Assembly (NCBI RefSeq): GCF_022815905.2
Contig: NZ_CP119327.1
Coordinates: 124,001 to 188,000, forward strand
From: Staphylococcus sp. NRL 16/872
GTDB lineage: Bacteria; Bacillota; Bacilli; Staphylococcales; Staphylococcaceae
Direction: 5' to 3'
DNA length: 64,000 bases
Below the pieces are notes generated by a model. It was not told where the DNA came from. It ran no database searches and worked only from the letters and a program-made list of their open reading frames with translations. Made by a program: the position numbers and the translations under genes. The first letter of the stretch is position 1, and every line of letters begins with the position of its first letter. Shown piece after piece: positions 27,463-35,235 of the stretch.

Positions 27463-28482
27463 ATGAAAATTGCTATTTATGGTGCTGGTTCACTAGGAAC
27501 AATTATGGGAGCGTTCTTATCTGAATCGTCACAAGATGTAGATTTAATCGATGTAAACCAAGAGCATGTAGATAAATTAAATAAAGATGGCGCACATATT
27601 GTTGGTAAAACTGATTCTACTCACAAAGTGAATGCCATTACACCAGATCAAATTGATTCAAAATATGACATTGTATTATTACTTACAAAACAAGTATTTA
27701 ATGATGATGTAATTCCTAAAATTAAAGAAATCCTTACTGAAGATGGCGTCGTTGTATCATTACAAAACGGTGTGCCAGAACAAGTGATTACAGAAATCAT
27801 TCCTAAAGAAAAAATTGTTGCAGGTTCAGTAGAGTTTGGTGCAACATTTGTTGAACCAGGTGTATCTAAATTAACAACTGAATTCGAAACATTTAAAAAG
27901 AATGCCATCGAAATTGGTGAATTAAATGGAGAAGTTACTGAGCGTATTCAACGCATTCAAAAAGCGTTAGAACCAATCGGTGGTATCTCTATTTCTGAAA
28001 ATTTACCAGGAACTAAATGGGCAAAATTAATCATTAATAGTGCATTTAGTGGTATGTCTGCAGCAACTGGTGGCACATACGGTGATGTAGTAGATAACCC
28101 AGTTGGCGCTAAAGCAACATTATACGCAATTAACGAGGTTATTAAAGTAGGTAAAGCTGCTGGTATCGACTTCGTAGTCTTAAGTGCGTTAGATTATCGT
28201 GGATACGATGAAATTACAGACGTTGATAAGCAAATCGATCAAATGCGTAAAGCAATTGAGCCTATGAGATCATTAGAAGCTAGTATGTTACAAGACTTAC
28301 AAAAACAACGTCCAACAGAAATTAACTATATCAATGGTGTTGTAACTAAATTAGGTAAAGAAAACAACGTGGATACACCAGTGAACGACTTAATTCAAGA
28401 AATCGTATCAAATGCACAAGATAATAAAGAAGTGCCTGATTTCGATACAAGCATTAAAAAATTCGAAAAATTATTTGATTAA
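27463..28482 (+). CDS. Ketopantoate reductase (PanE/ApbA) family protein
   Basis: 339 residues, NADPH-binding GAGSLG at 8-13, the LLTKQ strand, SLQNGVPE, and the C-terminal helical domain with the conserved KWAKLIINSAFSG (catalytic Lys, then Asn/Ser). It is somewhat longer than housekeeping PanE (about 290-310) and paired with an acetoacetate-decarboxylase-like gene rather than panB/panC, so a different 2-oxoacid or 3-oxo substrate is likely. GGGGTGAT precedes ATG 27463. First gene of a two-gene unit probably controlled by the divergent LysR. Confidence 0.83.
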   Translation: MKIAIYGAGSLGTIMGAFLSESSQDVDLIDVNQEHVDKLNKDGAHIVGKTDSTHKVNAITPDQIDSKYDIVLLLTKQVFNDDVIPKIKEILTEDGVVVSLQNGVPEQVITEIIPKEKIVAGSVEFGATFVEPGVSKLTTEFETFKKNAIEIGELNGEVTERIQRIQKALEPIGGISISENLPGTKWAKLIINSAFSGMSAATGGTYGDVVDNPVGAKATLYAINEVIKVGKAAGIDFVVLSALDYRGYDEITDVDKQIDQMRKAIEPMRSLEASMLQDLQKQRPTEINYINGVVTKLGKENNVDTPVNDLIQEIVSNAQDNKEVPDFDTSIKKFEKLFD

Positions 28483-28506
28483 TAAATGTATTAGGAGTGT
28501 TAGTTT

Positions 28507-29244
28507 ATGAATAAAGAGGAAGTAAAACAGGTATTATCCACACCAGTTAATGCTCCAGTATTTGAATCAACTGAAATCTTTTTCAAAAATCGTGAATATC
28601 TAAACATTATTTATGAAACTGATAGAGAAATGTTAGAAAAAGTGGTTCCCGAACCATTAAAAGTAACAAGCAATAAAATCAAATTTGAAGTTATTAACAT
28701 GCCTGATAGTACAGGTTTAGGCAGTTACCAAGAAGCTGGCCAAGTGATTCCTGTAGAGTATAACGGCGAACAAGGTGAATTCTATTTATCTATGTACGTC
28801 AATAACCAAGCTGCAATCGCAAGTGGCCGTGAAGTTTCAGCTTTCCCTAAAAAAGCTGGACAACCTAAACTTTACGTTGATAATGATGTATTAGTAGGAA
28901 CATTAGATTATAACTCATTACGCGTTGCTCAAGCGACAATGGGTTATAAACATCATAAAATGGATGAACAAGAAGCGCTTAAAAGTGTAACTGCACCTCA
29001 ATTCATGTTAAAACAAGTCCGTGATTATGACGGTAGCCTACGTGTATGCGAATTAACACGTAGTCAAATCACAGACATTAAATTAAAAGAAGCATATCGT
29101 AGCCCAGCACGTTTACAATTATTCGAGCACGTAATGGCGCCATTAGCTGATTTTCCAGTTAAGAAAATTGTTGACGCTCAACACATTATTGCAGATCTAT
29201 CATTAGGCCAACCAAAGCCTATCTTTGATTATTTAGAAGATTAA
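28507..29244 (+). CDS. Acetoacetate decarboxylase family protein
   Basis: 245 residues, the usual length. The Schiff-base lysine context GREVSAFPKK places Lys115 and Lys116 at the same numbers as clostridial acetoacetate decarboxylase. GYKHHKMD and an Arg-rich C-terminal half are as in the family. It would decarboxylate a beta-keto acid, or catalyse a related Schiff-base reaction. It lies 24 bases after the PanE-like gene with a TTAGGAGTG site. The neighbouring reductase suggests a short unknown keto-acid pathway. Ends at a bidirectional terminator. Confidence 0.85.
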   Translation: MNKEEVKQVLSTPVNAPVFESTEIFFKNREYLNIIYETDREMLEKVVPEPLKVTSNKIKFEVINMPDSTGLGSYQEAGQVIPVEYNGEQGEFYLSMYVNNQAAIASGREVSAFPKKAGQPKLYVDNDVLVGTLDYNSLRVAQATMGYKHHKMDEQEALKSVTAPQFMLKQVRDYDGSLRVCELTRSQITDIKLKEAYRSPARLQLFEHVMAPLADFPVKKIVDAQHIIADLSLGQPKPIFDYLED

Positions 29245-29256
29245 ATTTAGATATTA

Positions 29257-29299
29257 AAAATAGTTCCAAGCCGTGATAACTGGCCTGGAACTATTTTAG
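29257..29299. terminator. Bidirectional terminator between convergent genes
   Basis: AAAATAGTTCCA (29257-29268) pairs perfectly with TGGAACTATTTT (29285-29296). Confidence 0.88.
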
Positions 29300-29305
29300 T
29301 TTATT

Positions 29306-29992
29306 CTATTTTTGTGTTTCTAAGAATTTTTCAGCAACAGCTTTACCAGATTGTGGATTTTGGCCTGTGATAATACGGCCATCTGCTACCGCAAATTCAT
29401 TCCAATTGTCACCTTGTTCGTAGTTAGCACCACGATTTTTAAGTTCATCTTCAGTTAAATAAGGCACTTTATCCGCTAAACCAACGGCTTGTTCTTCACT
29501 ATTTGAGAAACCGGTAACTGTTTTACCGTCGATAATGTTACGGCCTTCACTGTCTTTAACATTTAATAAGCCAATCGCACCGTGACATACAGATGAAACC
29601 GTACCGTTATTTTCATAGATTTCACGTGTTAATCTTTGTAAATCTTTATTATCTTTAAAGTCCCAAATTGTACCGTGACCACCAGCATAATAAATAACAT
29701 CATAATTTTCAGCTTTAACTGCATCTGGCGTTACAGTATGACCAAGCCGTGTCATGAAGTCTTTATCTTGATAGTATTTCCAATCTAAATCTGTCATCAT
29801 ATCTTCTTGTAAACTTTGTGGGTCAATAGCAGTATAGCCACCTTCAGGACTAATATAGTGCACTTCATAACCATTTTTATATAATACATCTGCGAAATGC
29901 ACCACTTCACCGAACCATAGTCCAGTCGGACGATTCATATCTGGATATTTTGAAACACTTGTAACGACTACTAACGCTGTTTTCGTACTCAT
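29306..29992 (-). CDS. DJ-1/PfpI superfamily protein (type 1 glutamine amidotransferase fold, Hsp31-like)
   Basis: 228 residues. The nucleophile is Cys136 in SVCHG, with His137 following, and Glu29 lies in GLWFGEV, the acid that tunes the Cys in this superfamily. The AGGHGT oxyanion motif is at 103-108. Relatives act as glyoxalase III, protein/nucleotide deglycase or stress chaperone. It is monocistronic, convergent with the ADC-like gene, and has an AGGAGG site on the minus strand. Confidence 0.85.
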   Translation of the reverse strand: MSTKTALVVVTSVSKYPDMNRPTGLWFGEVVHFADVLYKNGYEVHYISPEGGYTAIDPQSLQEDMMTDLDWKYYQDKDFMTRLGHTVTPDAVKAENYDVIYYAGGHGTIWDFKDNKDLQRLTREIYENNGTVSSVCHGAIGLLNVKDSEGRNIIDGKTVTGFSNSEEQAVGLADKVPYLTEDELKNRGANYEQGDNWNEFAVADGRIITGQNPQSGKAVAEKFLETQK

Positions 29993-30085
29993 AAACTAGC
30001 CTCCTAATCAAATATCTTATCTATTTAAATACCCTTTTTGAAAATTAGAAAACTGTAGTTGTACGAGTAACAATATGCTGAGAAA

Positions 30086-30853
30086 TTAAATAGTGAAACC
30101 ACCATCAACGTATAAAACTTGTCCCGTCATAAACTGACTCCATGCTGACGCTAAAAATAGAGTCGGTCCTGCGATATCTTCTGGAGTTGCGATTCTGCCT
30201 AATGGCGTTTGAGTTATCATGTCTTCTTTTAGTTTTTCTTTAGTGTTGTACGTCCCATTGGTTGGATATACTAATCCAGGTGCAATGCAATTAACACGAA
30301 TGTTATATCGTCCTAAGTCCATTGCAAGGTTTTTGGTAAAACTCTCTAATGCTGATTTAGCAATATTATATTGATGATATGGTATGATAGGACGCTTAGT
30401 TAAGTTACTTGAAATATTAATAATTGAACTGTCTACTTCCTCTTTAAGATAAGGTAGGCAATAGTGGATAGTATTATAAGCGTATTTAACAGCACCTTGG
30501 AATTGTGAATCATAATCTTCCCAAGAAACTTCATCTGCCATTTGTCGATTTTCGGCATCAAATGTGAATGGAGCAAAGGCATTATTGATTAAACATGAAA
30601 TTTTTCCGTATTTATTAATAATATATTTCATCATATCTCGAACTTCTTCTTTATTGCTAATATCAGATTTTATAGCTTCCACGTTGGCACCTAAACTTTT
30701 GCATTCTTGAACTGTCTCATTTGCAGCACTATCATTTGTTTTGTAATTAATAATGACTGTTGCTTTTTCTTTAGCAAATGCCATCGAAATTGCACGGCCA
30801 ATACCTCTACTACCTCCCGTAATTAAAACAACTTTATTTTGAAAATGATTCAT
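30086..30853 (-). CDS. SDR oxidoreductase, third gene of the TPP-controlled LuxE/LuxC operon
   Basis: 255-residue FabG-like SDR: TGGSRGIG (12-19), NNAF in place of the usual NNAG, catalytic Ser in ISSN and Tyr-Lys in YNIAK, and the C-terminal GQVLYVDGG. It lies 20 bases downstream of the LuxC-like gene in the same direction and there is no terminator between them. In this context it is well placed to reduce the aldehyde released by LuxC to an alcohol with NAD(P)H. Many SDRs do other reactions, so this role is inferred from the operon. Confidence 0.85.
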   Translation of the reverse strand: MNHFQNKVVLITGGSRGIGRAISMAFAKEKATVIINYKTNDSAANETVQECKSLGANVEAIKSDISNKEEVRDMMKYIINKYGKISCLINNAFAPFTFDAENRQMADEVSWEDYDSQFQGAVKYAYNTIHYCLPYLKEEVDSSIINISSNLTKRPIIPYHQYNIAKSALESFTKNLAMDLGRYNIRVNCIAPGLVYPTNGTYNTKEKLKEDMITQTPLGRIATPEDIAGPTLFLASAWSQFMTGQVLYVDGGFTI

Positions 30854-30873
30854 TAAATTCCATCCTTCACTTG

Positions 30874-32307
30874 TTAAATTTCGTATTCTACGTAATTTTC
30901 ACTATCAGTTAATAAATCTTGTTCAATATCTACATAAGAGACTAAATCTTTTAAGTTAAACCCTCCATCATGATGCCACCCTTCTTCAGGTAAAGTCATC
31001 GATTTAAGACTTGTAAAGCGACTGACTCCTGTACATGATAATTTTTCACACCAGTCAAACATAGTTTCTTTTGAAGCTGACAACCCAATCGTTTGTATAT
31101 ATTTTTTATGAAAAGTGATTAATTGCACAAGTTCATTGATATCGCTAAATGGCATAATGCGAATAAAACGATTCAAAGAAGTAGGATAAAAGATTAAACT
31201 TTCTTGATAAACAACGACCCATGATGATTTTTGGTTTTTGAATAATTTTAAAGTGTCATCAAAAATTGACTGTGTTTCAATTTCTTTAATTCTCTGGGCA
31301 CGTTCTATACTTTCTTCTAAGTTGAGCGAACGTAAAGGATATTGTTTTTCTAGTTGATGTAGGGCACTGCCGACCATCTGAGCGAAATTTTTAGAATTAA
31401 TTTGAGCATTTTTTTGAACAAATATCATTTGTGGAGAATAGCATCCTTGCTGATCGTAACGCATTATTTCTAACGCTATATTTTTAACGATATTATGAAC
31501 TTTATTAGGTTTTAAAGTTTCACGACTGACTATAGATAAACCTACTTTCTCACCATATCCTAAAAACTTTTTAGTAGCAGGGACTCTTTTAGAAATTTGA
31601 TTTAAAATGTCATTATTTCCATATCCAATAATGACATCTGAATGATTGATGGCGATATCTTCGAGCTTTGTAGTACCTCCAGGCCAATAAATAATTGCTA
31701 TGCTATTACTAATGACTGAATCAATTTCAGCCAGAAGTTGCACAAACCAACTCGCAATAAAAGGTTCAGACTTAGGTAATTTACAAATACTTCCAGATTT
31801 AACGAGTAAGCTACTTATTAGACTCCATAAAGGAAGTCCTGGAACATTTCCAGACCATACATGAGTAATGATGTCTGACGCTATAGCTTTTGAGAAACCA
31901 CCTTTATGATTAGGAACAAATTGTTCTAAAATTTGAGGATTATAAAAATCTTCTGACACGAAACGTTGCAGTTCATATTTTCTAAAAGTAGTTAAATACT
32001 TAGTAAATCCTACTTTAATAATTTCTGAACTATAACCAGTAGTTTGAGGTATTATTCTATCAATATTTTTTCGCCATTTTGATTGTGGATCTAAAAAAAT
32101 ATGAATAGCTTGGTCAATTACATTAATAATTTTATTAGTTGAATAATTTTTCAATTTTATTCTGTTTTCTTTTATTTTAGAACATACGAATTCTAATTGG
32201 TCTTCAGTTAAATCAGGAACTAAAGCAGTATAGTCTTGAAAGTCGATTTCTTTATAGCTTATTTCGTGACTGTTAATAAAAGGGACGTATCCGACTTTTA
32301 GTTTCAT
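30874..32307 (-). CDS. LuxC-like acyl-protein/acyl-CoA reductase
   Basis: 477 residues of the LuxC family (ALDH superfamily), which reduces an acyl thioester or activated acyl group to an aldehyde with NADPH. The nucleotide-binding region carries GNVPGLPLW (153-161). The catalytic Cys289 sits in YDQQGCYSPQ, the family's active-site motif. The C-terminal EEGWHHDGGFNL is also conserved in form. It lies 10 bases after the LuxE-like gene, in an operon led by a TPP riboswitch. No luxA, luxB or luxD lies in the window, so light emission is not the purpose. All catalytic landmarks are intact. Confidence 0.88.
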   Translation of the reverse strand: MKLKVGYVPFINSHEISYKEIDFQDYTALVPDLTEDQLEFVCSKIKENRIKLKNYSTNKIINVIDQAIHIFLDPQSKWRKNIDRIIPQTTGYSSEIIKVGFTKYLTTFRKYELQRFVSEDFYNPQILEQFVPNHKGGFSKAIASDIITHVWSGNVPGLPLWSLISSLLVKSGSICKLPKSEPFIASWFVQLLAEIDSVISNSIAIIYWPGGTTKLEDIAINHSDVIIGYGNNDILNQISKRVPATKKFLGYGEKVGLSIVSRETLKPNKVHNIVKNIALEIMRYDQQGCYSPQMIFVQKNAQINSKNFAQMVGSALHQLEKQYPLRSLNLEESIERAQRIKEIETQSIFDDTLKLFKNQKSSWVVVYQESLIFYPTSLNRFIRIMPFSDINELVQLITFHKKYIQTIGLSASKETMFDWCEKLSCTGVSRFTSLKSMTLPEEGWHHDGGFNLKDLVSYVDIEQDLLTDSENYVEYEI

Positions 32308-32317
32308 ATGTATCTCC

Positions 32318-33385
32318 TTAATTTTTAGAATTTAAAAATTCTTCAACAGCTAAAGAACAACCTTTTGCTAATGCGCCTTCAGTTCTACCATGTAAGACAA
32401 ATCCTTCTTTAGTAGGTTCTCCGACATCTTCCATCATGATTGTGGCAACAGAATTATAGTTTGCTAAGTCATAATGGATTAAAATACCTTTTTCATTATA
32501 AGGAACATCTTCCATAGTCATTGGGTTAACTACACGAGTTCTACACCAATGAGGAGCATATTTAATCGATGAAGATATTTCATTCCCTTTATCATAAAAT
32601 TGTGTGCTTAATTCAGTGACACCATACATATTGATACACATATCTTTGGGAACATTAAATATATTTGATAATTTCTCATAAAATTCTTGTTGAGGTAACT
32701 CTTTAGAACGATTTTTGTAACCTCCAGTATCTAATATGCGACTGCCTTTAGGTAATTTAAAAGATAGATTATGATCTTCTAGATATTCAATTAAATGAAC
32801 AATACTATAACTTGCACCAAGTAAAGAAAATGGTGTTTCATTTGTTTCAGATCGTCGTAAAGCTTGAATAAGTTCTGTGTATTGAATACCGTTATTATCT
32901 ATATAAGTAGCACTATCCTTCGTTCCAAATGTGGACTTTGCTACTTCAAGGTAATGCGCTAATGAAGAGTTTGGTAATGCTTTAGGAGTAGGAAATAATA
33001 TCGCCATCTCAATCTCACTGTAATCTGGAAGAAACATTTTTTTGAAAAAAGATGTCATAGCTAAATCGTAAACATCTAAATCTTTATGATAATTTTTACC
33101 TTTAATTCCGCTTGTAGTACCACTAGTCATATAGATAAATTGTGTCTCTTCAATCGGTACAGCACTAAATGTCGCATGTTTGAAAGCATTAATTGGTACA
33201 GCCGGAATATCTTTCCAATCGTTAATTGTTTGAGGTGTTTTACCTTGAGATAAACAAAATTTTTGATAATCACGGTTTTCGTTATATTGAAATTCAAATA
33301 GCTTTAAAGCAACTGTCGGGAAATCATCTGAGCTTCCATATTCAATAAATTGATAAATATACTGTTTTATTTGTTCAAAGTTCAT
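32318..33385 (-). CDS. LuxE-like acyl-protein synthetase (carboxylate activation)
   Basis: 355 residues of the LuxE/PaaK adenylate-forming family. The ATP-binding loop TSGTTSG is at 87-93. The C-terminal GRTEGALAKGCS contains Cys343, matching the near-terminal Cys that becomes acylated in luminous-bacteria LuxE before hand-over to LuxC. The enzyme would turn R-COOH plus ATP into an acyl-AMP, then an acyl-enzyme. First gene of the operon, preceded on the minus strand by AAAGGAGTAG, a terminator (33405-33442) and a TPP riboswitch (33468-33550). Expression is therefore expected only when thiamine diphosphate is low. Substrate unknown. Confidence 0.88.
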   Translation of the reverse strand: MNFEQIKQYIYQFIEYGSSDDFPTVALKLFEFQYNENRDYQKFCLSQGKTPQTINDWKDIPAVPINAFKHATFSAVPIEETQFIYMTSGTTSGIKGKNYHKDLDVYDLAMTSFFKKMFLPDYSEIEMAILFPTPKALPNSSLAHYLEVAKSTFGTKDSATYIDNNGIQYTELIQALRRSETNETPFSLLGASYSIVHLIEYLEDHNLSFKLPKGSRILDTGGYKNRSKELPQQEFYEKLSNIFNVPKDMCINMYGVTELSTQFYDKGNEISSSIKYAPHWCRTRVVNPMTMEDVPYNEKGILIHYDLANYNSVATIMMEDVGEPTKEGFVLHGRTEGALAKGCSLAVEEFLNSKN

Positions 33386-33404
33386 TTATATCTACTCCTT
33401 TATT

Positions 33405-33442
33405 AAAAAAGCAGGAATGCACTACATAAGTGCTTCCTGCTT
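33405..33442 (-). terminator. Riboswitch expression-platform terminator of the luxE-like operon
   Basis: On the minus strand AAGCAGGAAGCACTT pairs with AAGTGCATTCCTGCTT, with one extra base in the right arm. Six Ts follow. It lies between the TPP aptamer and the first gene. Confidence 0.85.
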
Positions 33443-33467
33443 GAGTAGAAATAATAATTATCTACAA

Positions 33468-33550
33468 TCACTTTCCTTCGTTGGTATTAACCATATCAGG
33501 TTCGATGGTTGAAGTTAGCAACTTCTCTCAGCAAAAAGCACCCATAGTGA
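33468..33550 (-). promoter_or_regulatory. TPP riboswitch controlling the LuxE/LuxC/SDR operon
   Basis: The minus strand reads GGGTGC, then CTGAGAG, then GAACCTGATATGGTTAATACC and CGAAGGAAAG, the ordered THI-box landmarks. Closing stem TCACT/AGTGA is present at the ends. With the downstream terminator it should switch transcription off when TPP binds. Confidence 0.92.
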
Positions 33551-33577
33551 CGACCTTTATTATTTATTATTAATTCT

Positions 33578-33606
33578 ATTATATTAAAACATTAATTGAA
33601 TGGCAA
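33578..33606 (-). promoter_or_regulatory. Promoter of the LuxE/LuxC/SDR operon
   Basis: Minus strand TTGCCA (33606-33601), 17 bases, TATAAT (33583-33578), placing the transcript start just before the aptamer. Confidence 0.7.
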
Positions 33607-33615
33607 AATTAAATT

Positions 33616-33644
33616 TTGACAAAAAAATAAAAGAAATCTATATT
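33616..33644 (+). promoter_or_regulatory. Promoter of the ykoE unit
   Basis: TTGACA (33616-33621), 17 bases, TATATT (33639-33644). It is divergent from the luxE-operon promoter ten bases away. Confidence 0.72.
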
Positions 33645-33663
33645 TAAATTATAGTAGATATAA

Positions 33664-33746
33664 GTACTAGGGGTGTTTTAAAAACTGAGATGGAGTAATC
33701 CAAACCCTTTGAACCTGAACTAGTTAGCACTAGCGTAGGGAAGTGT
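33664..33746 (+). promoter_or_regulatory. TPP riboswitch controlling ykoE
   Basis: GGGGTG, ACTGAGATGG, ACCCTTTGAACCTGA, TAGTTAGCACTAGCG and TAGGGAAG occur in order, as in THI-box aptamers. A terminator follows at 33786-33819. Confidence 0.93.
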
Positions 33747-33785
33747 ATATCACATCTAGGATACATATATACTTTTACAGTTACG

Positions 33786-33819
33786 CAAACTATCTAGTTA
33801 GATATGTTTGTTTTTTTAT
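33786..33819 (+). terminator. Riboswitch terminator before ykoE
   Basis: CAAACTATCT pairs with AGATATGTTTG, with one bulged base, followed by seven Ts. Confidence 0.75.
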
Positions 33820-33855
33820 GTACTTTTCTACTCAATTCATAAAAGGAGTTAGAAA

Positions 33856-34428
33856 ATGAAAAAATTAAATTTATCAGATATTTTGGTTACTGTTTTAATT
33901 AGTTTTATCTTCGGTTTAGTATATAAAGGAGTAGGCTTAACGGTAGCAGCATTGAAACCATTGGGTCTTCATCTAGATCAAATTGCTTATGGACTATGGT
34001 TTATAGCAGCGATTGTTGCATTCTTAATAATACGTAAACCAGGTGTAGCTTTATTAGCAGAACTAGCTGCAGGTTCTGGAGAGACTATTTTATCAGGAGA
34101 TATAAATATGTCTATTTTACTCCACAGTTTAGCGCAAGGTTTAGCTTGTGAAATTATATTTTTAATATTTAAATATAAATCAACTAAACTGGCTGTAACT
34201 ATGTTAGCAGGCGCTACGGCTGGAATTTTTACTATTCCTATAGATTGGATATTTAACTATTTAGGAAATATGGCAATGTGGAATATTATCTTACTTTACT
34301 CAATCAGAATAGTTAGTGGAACATTACTTTCGGGAGCATTAGGCTATTATATTGTGAAAGCTTTAGAAAAAACAGGCGTAACAAAACTATATCATAGCGC
34401 CTCAAAAGAAGATTTTGATGAATTATAA
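33856..34428 (+). CDS. ykoE: YkoE-family ECF transporter S component (thiamine/HMP uptake)
   Basis: 190 residues with five to six membrane helices. The signature segment YGLWFIAAIVAFLIIRKPGVALLAE matches YkoE of Bacillus, the substrate-binding subunit of a thiamine or hydroxymethylpyrimidine ECF transporter. ykoF, ykoD and ykoC are absent here, so it would have to use shared ECF ATPase and T components encoded elsewhere. The TPP riboswitch directly upstream supports a thiamine-related ligand. AAAGGAG precedes ATG 33856. Confidence 0.87.
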   Translation: MKKLNLSDILVTVLISFIFGLVYKGVGLTVAALKPLGLHLDQIAYGLWFIAAIVAFLIIRKPGVALLAELAAGSGETILSGDINMSILLHSLAQGLACEIIFLIFKYKSTKLAVTMLAGATAGIFTIPIDWIFNYLGNMAMWNIILLYSIRIVSGTLLSGALGYYIVKALEKTGVTKLYHSASKEDFDEL

Positions 34429-34571
34429 ACTATTTTTTATAGGTTTTTTCTAGAAAATGTTACTTTAGCAACGATGTCGTTCATGTGAAAGATATGATTA
34501 GGTAGAATTATTGTGCTTTCCAATTTGTTCTATTATACTGAGTAAAAAATTATGTAGAGAGAAGGAATTTT

Positions 34572-35084
34572 TTGGCACAAAACAACGACAAATTAAAATG
34601 GTCAAGTTTAATTATGGGCACGTTACTCCTCATAGTAGCGATTATTATATTTAGCTATCCCGTGAAGAACTTTTATACATTAACATGGCTAATCGGTTTA
34701 TTCATTTTCATTAATGGTATCATCCAGCTCTTATTCCGACGTGCAACGAAAGCATTAGCAGGAGGCAGTTCAGGACTAATCATCCTCATTGGTATTATTG
34801 ATATTATTTTTGGATTATTAGTAGTCTTTAACGTAGGCGCCAGTTCTGAATTCTTTGTCTTCATGTTCGCGGCATGGTTTATTGTAAGTTCAATCATTGG
34901 TTTATTTACAATTTCTCATCAAAATCGCTTAAGATTTTTATCAATTATTGTAAACATTCTAGGTATTATTTTAGGAATTATTTTATTATTTAACCCAATG
35001 ATGGGCATGATCTTCGTATCATTAATGATTGCCGTCACATTTGCAGTATTAGGCATCACATATATTATTGATGGTCTAGCTTAA
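34572..35084 (+). CDS. HdeD/DUF308-family membrane protein
   Basis: 170 residues, six short hydrophobic helices in three pairs with internal similarity (repeated helix-GII-helix pattern), as in DUF308/HdeD proteins. In enterobacteria HdeD is linked to acid resistance; the role here is not known. The start is TTG 34572 after AGAAGGAA. Own terminator at 35095-35136. Not obviously linked to the thiamine genes upstream. Confidence 0.8.
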   Translation: MAQNNDKLKWSSLIMGTLLLIVAIIIFSYPVKNFYTLTWLIGLFIFINGIIQLLFRRATKALAGGSSGLIILIGIIDIIFGLLVVFNVGASSEFFVFMFAAWFIVSSIIGLFTISHQNRLRFLSIIVNILGIILGIILLFNPMMGMIFVSLMIAVTFAVLGITYIIDGLA

Positions 35085-35094
35085 TTAATTCTAG

Positions 35095-35136
35095 AAAGCT
35101 ATTTTCTCAGTACTTGAGGGAATAGCTTTTTTATTT
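35095..35136 (+). terminator. Rho-independent terminator
   Basis: AAAGCTATTTTCTCA pairs with TGAGGGAATAGCTTT with G-U pairs, followed by a T-rich tail. Confidence 0.8.
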
Positions 35137-35235
35137 TAAATAAGTGCTGTAATGCTCTTAATTTTTATAAATGAATTTAAAAATAATAAGTATTAAAATG
35201 ATATTTAAGTAAAACAAATTTCAGGAGGAAGTACT

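Noticed and set aside
30874..33385. Bioluminescence (lux) genes
   Set aside because: LuxC and LuxE homologues are present but luxA, luxB and luxD are absent, and control is by TPP riboswitch. Light production is not supported.
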